Assembly (NCBI GenBank): GCA_021849525.1
Contig: JAJZSS010000044.1
Location: 1-8,450 of the forward strand
DNA: 8,450 nucleotides
Direction of reading: 5' to 3'
From: Chloroflexota bacterium
GTDB lineage: Bacteria; Chloroflexota; Anaerolineae; Anaerolineales; UBA4823
Position numbers and translations under genes: made by a program
Part shown: positions 6,162 through 8,450 of the stretch, one piece after another
Layout: each line of letters begins with the position of its first letter
How positions within the stretch are numbered: the first letter of the stretch is position 1
Notes under the pieces: model-generated
What the model was told of the DNA's origin: nothing
The model's database searches: none
Seen by the model: only the letters and a program-made list of their open reading frames with translations

Positions 6162-6845
6162 CTAGACCTGTGGCTCGACAAACTTCAGGTAATTCTGGGT
6201 GGCGGCTGCGGTATTCGCATAGCTGCCGCGGTATTCTGGCGGCAGCAAACCTGCCAGGCGGTACATGATCTCGTCGATCATCGCCTTGCGAACAGCTCGG
6301 GTGACACTGGCCTCTCTCGCCTGGAGGGTGAAAGGCTGCCCAACTTTGATATAAAAATCGGTGCGTTTCAGGCGGCTTAGATTGTCCCGAAAAGACTCGT
6401 TGCCGTAATACACCAGCGGCAGCAGCGGCGCGCCGCTGTGCAAGGCCACTGTAACCAGCCCCGGGTGGCCCGGCTGCAGGCGCCCGTGCCCGCTGCGCGT
6501 CCCCTCCGGGGCGATGGCGACGATCTTGCCCTGTTTCAGGGCAGCCAGCGCCAGGTGGATCGCTTCCAGGTCGGCCTCGCCGCGGCGCAGTGGAATGCCG
6601 CCCCACAGGTCGAACAGGTACGCCATCGCCGGGTTGTCCCAGGTCTCGGATTTGATCAGTCCGGTCAGCGGGCGCGGCTGCAGGTGGGTGTACAGCACCG
6701 GGATATCCAGAAAGTTGATGTGGTTGACCACCAGAATCAACGGCCCTTGATAGGGGATTTGTTTAAGGGGTGAGTCGTAAACCCGGCAAAGCATCCGGGT
6801 CAGGCGTTTGATCGTGAAATTGACCGTCCGGGAGGCCAGGTTCAT
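6162..6845 (-). CDS. plsC: 1-acyl-sn-glycerol-3-phosphate acyltransferase (PlsC family)
   Basis: A 227-residue membrane-associated acyltransferase expected to transfer an acyl group to lysophosphatidic acid, giving phosphatidic acid, the precursor of membrane phospholipids. The diagnostic motifs are in order: NHINFLD (41-47, the NHxxxxD catalytic His-Asp pair H42/D47), GGIPLRRG (82-89, phosphate-binding motif II), PEGTRS (113-118, motif III with E114) and APLLPLVYYG (139-148, motif IV). A hydrophobic stretch PLILVVN precedes the catalytic motif. The size is typical for a compact bacterial PlsC. The ATG has AGGAG 5 nt upstream and overlaps the lipid kinase stop by 4 nt (ATGA), so the two are translated together. 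The family also includes acyltransferases for other lysolipids or ornithine lipids, so the acceptor is an inference. Confidence 0.92.
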   Translation of the reverse strand: MNLASRTVNFTIKRLTRMLCRVYDSPLKQIPYQGPLILVVNHINFLDIPVLYTHLQPRPLTGLIKSETWDNPAMAYLFDLWGGIPLRRGEADLEAIHLALAALKQGKIVAIAPEGTRSGHGRLQPGHPGLVTVALHSGAPLLPLVYYGNESFRDNLSRLKRTDFYIKVGQPFTLQAREASVTRAVRKAMIDEIMYRLAGLLPPEYRGSYANTAAATQNYLKFVEPQV

Positions 6846-7780
6846 GCGCTCTCCTGGGGAGGCTGGCAGATTAATTCGATTTGTTTGGGCAGCAGCTCGA
6901 TGCTGATTTTTTCACCGTGCTCGCAAATCGTCTCGCCATCGGCGTGAACGGGCAGGGATCCCTTCACTGCAGTCACCTCCAGGCGCTGCGCCTGGGTGAT
7001 CAGGATTTCTTTCTGGGTGGCCTGGTCGCCTTTCAGGAAGTGGGGGATCAGGGTGAACACCCGTCCCCGGCTGACTTGCCTGGCGATGGTCAGGTCCATC
7101 AGCCCATCGGCGTTATCGCCATTCGGCGCCAGCATAAAGCCGCCGCCCAGCCGGCGCCCGTTCATGATCGAAACCATCAGCGCCGGCAGGGTGAGAGTCT
7201 CGCGCTCGCTCTCAATCTTCACCGTGGGCGCATCGAAATACAAAAAGATTGTTTTGATGACTGCCGCAATGTAGGAGGCAAAACCGGTCAGGCGGGTCAT
7301 CTTGACCGCCACGAATCCGACCACCGCGTCGAAGCCAATCCCCACCCCATTGCCGAAATAGCGCCCATCTGGGTAATCACCACCGCGCACGAAACCAATG
7401 TCGATTGGCTTGCGCTGCCCGTGCACCAGCGCCTGGCAGCCGGCTTCGATCCCCTGAGGGATATACATGCTGTAGGCGAAATCGTTGCCCCGCCCCACTG
7501 CCAGCACGCCCATCGCCGCCGTGCCCAGCCCGGCTTTTTGGGCCAGGACCAGGCCATTGATCACTTCGTTCGCCGTCCCGTCCCCGCCGACACCGACGAC
7601 GACATCATAGCCATCCCGAACGGCCTGCTGGGTCAGCTCGGCCGCATGCCAGGGGCGTTCGGTTTGCGTAATGGTGAAGTCGACGCCAAGGGCGTCCAGA
7701 TTCTGGCGGATGGCGGGGATGGAGGCCAGACCGGCTCCTCGCCCTGAGGTGGGATTGACAATAATCTGATAGCGAGGCAT
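6842..7780 (-). CDS. Diacylglycerol kinase-family lipid kinase (DagK/YegS/BmrU type)
   Basis: A soluble 312-residue lipid kinase expected to phosphorylate diacylglycerol or a related lipid with ATP, feeding phosphatidic acid back into phospholipid synthesis. The N-terminal domain begins IIVNPTSGRG (6-15) and contains the nucleotide-binding VGGDGTANEV (64-73) and GRGNDFAYS (96-104). The last is usually GTGNDFAR, so R97 replaces a Thr. The C-terminal beta-sandwich carries NGRRLGGGFMLAPNGDNADGLMDL (207-230) and HADGE (279-283). The length matches the family. The frame is open to a TTG at 7816, but ATG at 7780 is chosen: the conserved strand starts directly after it and GGAG lies 9 nt upstream. 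It overlaps plsC, indicating a glycerolipid module. Whether the substrate is diacylglycerol, undecaprenol or another lipid cannot be told; family sphingosine kinases share these motifs. Confidence 0.92.
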   Translation of the reverse strand: MPRYQIIVNPTSGRGAGLASIPAIRQNLDALGVDFTITQTERPWHAAELTQQAVRDGYDVVVGVGGDGTANEVINGLVLAQKAGLGTAAMGVLAVGRGNDFAYSMYIPQGIEAGCQALVHGQRKPIDIGFVRGGDYPDGRYFGNGVGIGFDAVVGFVAVKMTRLTGFASYIAAVIKTIFLYFDAPTVKIESERETLTLPALMVSIMNGRRLGGGFMLAPNGDNADGLMDLTIARQVSRGRVFTLIPHFLKGDQATQKEILITQAQRLEVTAVKGSLPVHADGETICEHGEKISIELLPKQIELICQPPQESA

Positions 7781-7789
7781 ACCCGGTTT

Positions 7790-7793
7790 CTCC
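7790..7793 (-). promoter_or_regulatory. Ribosome binding site supporting the ATG at 7780 of the lipid kinase
   Basis: GGAG on the minus strand lies 9 nt before the ATG. The alternative TTG start at 7816 would place this site inside the gene and add 12 residues that do not look like the family's N-terminus, so the ATG is preferred. Confidence 0.6.
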
Positions 7794-7919
7794 ACGAAAG
7801 ATAAGTAAGATTGCAATCGTCATAGTTTACTACATCCTGGAAAAGTCTCCGGCTGATTTTAAGGCGACTGTAACCTGGGATGATTTGTTTGGATTACCTG
7901 ATCTTCCCCGCTCGCTTTC

Positions 7920-7934
7920 TGGTATAAATAATCT
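7920..7934 (+). promoter_or_regulatory. Extended -10 promoter for a leaderless histone deacetylase-family mRNA
   Basis: TGG-TATAAA (7920-7928) is an extended -10 box whose last base is 6 nt before the ATG at 7935, so transcription would start at or within a base or two of the start codon. The -35 region (around 7900-7905) matches poorly, as is tolerated for extended -10 promoters. No Shine-Dalgarno sequence lies before the ATG. The in-frame stop TAA at 7929-7931 rules out an upstream start. Leaderless mRNAs are known to be common in several bacterial phyla. Confidence 0.55.
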
Positions 7935-8450
7935 ATGCAACCAGATGCAACTCCTGACCTGGTCTACTTCGATCCCCTGGGTCATGAAGCCCACGCTGCC
8001 GCCGGTCACCCTGAACGCCCCGAACGGATCGAAGCCATTCGCCAGAGCCTGCAGGCGCTGGGCTGGTGGGAGTGTTACCCCCACCTCGCCCCCCTGGATG
8101 TCCCCCAGGCGGTGCTGGAAAAAGTGCACACCACCGCGTACTTGCGCCAGCTGGAAAACGCCTGTCGCGGCGGGGAATGGCTGGATATGGATACCTACAC
8201 CACCCCGGCTTCCTGGTCGCTGGCGTTGAAGGCCGCCGGCGGCTCGCTGGCGGTGGCGGAGGCTGTCTGGCAGTCGCGGGCCTGGTGCGGTTTTGCGCTG
8301 GCGCGCCCGCCCGGGCACCACGCCTGCTCCGATCGCGGCATGGGCTTTTGCCTGCTCAACAATATCGCCCTGGCAGCCGAATACCTGCTCGAACAGCACG
8401 GCGCCAAACGCCTGGCGATTGTGGACCTGGACATCCACGATCCCCAGATC
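7935..8450 (+). CDS. Histone deacetylase-family protein (class II-like), N-terminal 172 residues (partial)
   Basis: A zinc-dependent deacetylase of the arginase/deacetylase fold; bacterial members remove acetyl groups from acetylpolyamines, acetyl-lysine or other small acetylated amines in the cytoplasm. Only 172 of an expected 300-350 residues are visible. Motifs in order are GHPERPER (24-31, entry motif), VHTTAYL (64-70), RPPGHHA (124-130, with the catalytic His pair H128/H129; the RPPGHHA form is class II-like), MGFCLLNNIALAA (136-148) and DLDIH (164-168, supplying metal ligands D166 and H168). The family normally continues HGNGT, but this one reads DPQI up to the window end, which may be a real variant or a sequence-end problem. 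The ATG at 7935 follows an in-frame TAA six bases upstream and has no ribosome binding site. It is divergent from the lipid kinase gene. AcuC-like or acetylpolyamine amidohydrolase roles are both possible. Confidence 0.9.
   Translation, partial: MQPDATPDLVYFDPLGHEAHAAAGHPERPERIEAIRQSLQALGWWECYPHLAPLDVPQAVLEKVHTTAYLRQLENACRGGEWLDMDTYTTPASWSLALKAAGGSLAVAEAVWQSRAWCGFALARPPGHHACSDRGMGFCLLNNIALAAEYLLEQHGAKRLAIVDLDIHDPQI

Noticed and set aside
6115..6606. 163-codon minus-strand frame within plsC
   Set aside because: Same strand, different frame from plsC; rich in Arg, Pro and Gly as expected for an out-of-frame GC-rich reading, with no motif.
6881..7747. 288-codon open frame on the plus strand
   Set aside because: It is antisense to the well-supported lipid kinase, has no recognisable motifs and reflects GC-rich coding sequence on the other strand.
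7809..7818. Perfect 10-bp palindrome GATTGCAATC upstream of the lipid kinase
   Set aside because: Short palindromes of this size occur by chance at a noticeable rate; no second copy and no promoter boxes around it that would make it an operator.
7830..8438. 202-codon open frame on the minus strand
   Set aside because: It is antisense to the deacetylase gene, whose motifs are clear; its composition is that of a shadow frame.

Overview
The window looks like part of an anaerobic, heterotrophic bacterial genome, most likely Chloroflexota (Anaerolineae-like). This is inferred from the substrate-binding lipoprotein with a long Ala/Pro/Thr/Glu linker after its lipobox, the peptide-uptake operon, the moderately GC-rich coding sequence and a probable leaderless promoter. 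No marker gene (rRNA, ribosomal protein) is present, so the assignment is tentative. There are no tRNA or rRNA genes, CRISPR arrays, transposases or phage genes.

Region 1 (1-5753, all minus strand, read right to left) is one tightly packed operon. Its order is peptide ABC transporter ATPase D (5753-4773), ATPase F (4776-3802), permease B (3798-2839), permease C (2833-1985), an N-acyl-D-amino-acid deacylase-family amidohydrolase (1977-370), and a substrate-binding lipoprotein (356-1) cut by the window edge. Gaps are 3 to 13 nt, with one 4-nt ATGA overlap, and several ribosome binding sites lie on the preceding stop codon. The simplest reading is a complete peptide or N-acyl amino acid importer built around a cytoplasmic enzyme that frees D-amino acids from the imported ligand.

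Region 2 (5754-6161) is the AT-rich control region of that operon. It holds a good sigma70-type promoter on the minus strand (TTGATT, 17 nt, TAATAT) with an inverted repeat between the two hexamers. Four TGTGA/TCACA boxes lie within 72 bp. The leader is about 200 nt and contains two further palindromes, one of them a perfect 8-bp inverted repeat with a 7-nt loop. Transcriptional control is therefore likely.

Region 3 (6162-7780, minus strand) is a two-gene phospholipid module: a YegS/DagK-type lipid kinase overlapping (ATGA) a PlsC-type 1-acyl-glycerol-3-phosphate acyltransferase. Both act on glycerolipid intermediates, the kinase making and the acyltransferase using phosphorylated lipids.

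Region 4 (7781-8450) is a short divergent promoter region followed by a plus-strand class II-type histone deacetylase-family gene, truncated by the window end. Its ATG lies 6 nt after an extended -10 box, with an in-frame stop just upstream and no ribosome binding site, which points to a leaderless mRNA. GC content rises sharply from the peptide operon (about 40-65% in lines counted by hand) to regions 3 and 4 (about 47-77%), so the two halves may have different histories.
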